DNA from: Candidatus Sabulitectum sp.
GTDB taxonomy: Bacteria; Fermentibacterota; Fermentibacteria; Fermentibacterales; JCC-6
Assembly (NCBI GenBank): GCA_029934845.1
Contig: JAOZLN010000118.1
Location: 1 to 7,539 of the forward strand
Direction of reading: 5' to 3'
Length of the DNA: 7,539 nt
In this document: in pieces, positions 6,488 to 7,539 of the stretch
Layout: each line of letters starts with the position of its first letter
How positions within the stretch are numbered: position 1 is the stretch's first letter
Translations under genes and position numbers: made by a program
The notes under the pieces: generated by a model
The model's database searches: none
What the model was told of the DNA's origin: nothing
What the model saw: only the letters and a program-made list of their open reading frames with translations

Positions 6488-7111
6488 ACGCAGATACTGT
6501 GCCAGCCCCAGTATCCTCACAGCCAGATTCATGGCCGGATAAAGAATGCTGGAAATAACACCAGTGAAAAGAAGACCAAATACAATAAACATTCCAAACC
6601 GCTCAAGTTTCATGTAATTCCACAAAGCCTTACCTTTAAGAAAATTCGTCACAATTCTGCTTCCATCAAGAGGAGGGATGGGAATAAGATTAAAAACCAT
6701 CAGCATGACATTTATTACAGACACATAAGCGAATGTTCTAGAGAGAAACGCAGGCAGTATTCCTCCTGTAAGAAAAAGAAGAGCACTAAGAACAAGTGCA
6801 ATTGCAAGATTTGTGGCGGGCCCGGCCATGGCAACAAGCATCATTCCTTTTTTGGGATCTTTGAAGAAATTGGGATTCACAGGAACAGGTTTTGCCCATG
6901 CAAATAGAAAGGGTGATTTCATAAAAATAAGCATGGCCGGCAGTATGATCGTTCCAAACAGGTCTATGTGCACAATGGGATTAAACGACAGTCTTCCCAT
7001 TCTGGAAGCAGTGGGATCACCCAGCCTGTAGGCAGTATAACCGTGAGCTATCTCATGGCAGACCACACTGAAGAAAACCATGACTAGAACAAGTGGCATT
7101 TCCATTAACAT
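6485..7111 (-). CDS. Site-2 protease family (M50B) intramembrane zinc metalloprotease, 208 aa
   Basis: This is a compact rhomboid-sized membrane protein with about five to six hydrophobic segments. The zinc motif HEIAHG is at residues 19-24 (His19, Glu20, His23) in the first segment. The second family motif, NLIPIPPLDGSRI (141-153), supplies Asp149 as the third zinc ligand. Between them are a GRLSFNPIVHIDLFGT block (39-54), the AKPVPVNP loop (73-80) and MAGPATN (95-101), all typical of the minimal M50B group (related to SpoIVFB and the archaeal/bacterial short S2Ps). No PDZ or CBS domain is present. These enzymes cut transmembrane helices of regulators or remnant signal peptides; the substrate here is unknown. 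The ATG at 7111 is chosen over internal ATGs at 7105 and 7099 because AAGGAGA lies 9 bases upstream. It sits 6 bases after the YugP-like gene. Confidence 0.93.
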   Translation of the reverse strand: MLMEMPLVLVMVFFSVVCHEIAHGYTAYRLGDPTASRMGRLSFNPIVHIDLFGTIILPAMLIFMKSPFLFAWAKPVPVNPNFFKDPKKGMMLVAMAGPATNLAIALVLSALLFLTGGILPAFLSRTFAYVSVINVMLMVFNLIPIPPLDGSRIVTNFLKGKALWNYMKLERFGMFIVFGLLFTGVISSILYPAMNLAVRILGLAQYLR

Positions 7112-7117
7112 ATTAAT

Positions 7118-7539
7118 TTATCTCCTTCTTCCGGCAAGAACCAGCCATAGCATTTGCCCGATAGCAGCCAGAGCGCTGGCAACATAGGTCAGCGCGGCGG
7201 CAGTAAGAACTTTTTTCACTCCTGTTACATCCGAAGGAGGGAAACCTCTTTCTTTTTCCAGCCAGTTCACAGCCCTGGCACTGGCATTGAATTCAACTGG
7301 AAGGGTTACCAGCTGAAAGAGCAAAGCAGCACCGTAAAGAGCAATGCCTATGTAGATCATGTTGGTCATTCTAAAGAAAAAACCACCAATAAGAAGAGGA
7401 AACAACATCCGGCTGCCAAAGTTAGCCACTGGAGCCAGAGCTGTTCTAAATTTAAGTGGAGAATACCCCATGGCATGCTGAACAGCATGACCCGCTTCAT
7501 GAGCAGCAATTCCGATGGCTGCAACCGAGTCGCGTTGAT
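7118..7539 (-). CDS. YugP-like neutral zinc metallopeptidase, 5'-truncated by the window edge
   Basis: The frame is open from the window edge (first full codon at 7537-7535) and ends at TAA 7120-7118, giving 139 visible residues; the ATG at 7471 is internal. The fragment opens with DSVAAIGIAAHEAGHAVQHA, which carries the HExxH zinc motif (HEAGH, visible residues 13-17) of the YugP family, usually about 225-230 aa, so roughly 90 N-terminal residues are outside. The Glu in LPVEFNASARA (visible residue 82) is the likely third zinc ligand. Three hydrophobic stretches (about 34-54, 58-80 and 110-135) indicate membrane anchoring. The protein ends in AGRRR, and those Arg codons form the ribosome site of the next gene. 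It is the first visible gene of an operon with the site-2 protease and the C25-like peptidase. The promoter lies outside the window. Confidence 0.9.
   Translation of the reverse strand, partial: QRDSVAAIGIAAHEAGHAVQHAMGYSPLKFRTALAPVANFGSRMLFPLLIGGFFFRMTNMIYIGIALYGAALLFQLVTLPVEFNASARAVNWLEKERGFPPSDVTGVKKVLTAAALTYVASALAAIGQMLWLVLAGRRR
7121..7127 (-). promoter_or_regulatory. Shine-Dalgarno site of the site-2 protease gene
   Basis: AAGGAGA on the minus strand is encoded in the last two Arg codons of the YugP-like gene, immediately before its TAA, 9 bases upstream of the ATG at 7111. It fixes the first of three closely spaced ATG codons as the start and ties translation of the two genes together. 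Confidence 0.75.

Overview
The window reads as a Gram-negative chromosome segment, most likely from the FCB side of the tree (an uncultured Fermentibacteria-, Cloacimonadota- or WOR-3-like lineage is my best guess, from style only). Reasons: a lipobox lipoprotein, a gingipain-like (C25) protein with a type-A Por/T9SS-like C-terminal sorting domain, and secreted beta-propeller-like repeat proteins in tandem. I see no tRNA, rRNA, CRISPR array, transposase or integrase, and nothing that looks recently transferred.

Layout. Positions 1-535 (+) hold the 3' part of a secreted repeat protein. After a 196-base gap with a good promoter comes a complete paralogue at 732-1559, closed by a strong intrinsic terminator (1578-1610). 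A second plus-strand unit follows: a SurA/PrsA-like lipoprotein (1663-3198), then directly a multi-membrane O-antigen ligase/polymerase-like protein with a TPR-like tail (3199-5010, TTG start right after the lipoprotein stop). Converging on it from the right, on the minus strand, is a tight run of three peptidase-family genes: a YugP-like zinc metallopeptidase (7539-7118, 5' end outside the window), a minimal site-2 protease (7111-6485) and a C25-like cysteine peptidase (6476-5019). The spacers are 6 and 8 bases, and each downstream Shine-Dalgarno sequence overlaps or abuts the stop codon of the gene before it. The two convergent units are 8 bases apart, and a perfect 8-bp hairpin inside the last codons of the ligase gene probably terminates the minus-strand operon.

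How it fits together (inference): nearly every gene concerns the cell envelope: secreted repeat proteins, a periplasmic folding-factor-like lipoprotein, a surface-glycan ligase/polymerase, two membrane proteases and a secreted protease. The least ordinary points are the compact C25-like enzyme with its own sorting domain in a three-protease operon, the pairing of a degenerate PPIase lipoprotein with a ligase-TPR fusion, and an identical C-terminal tail (TWGSIKSLF) on the two tandem repeat proteins. None of these amounts to a clearly new defence or mobile system.
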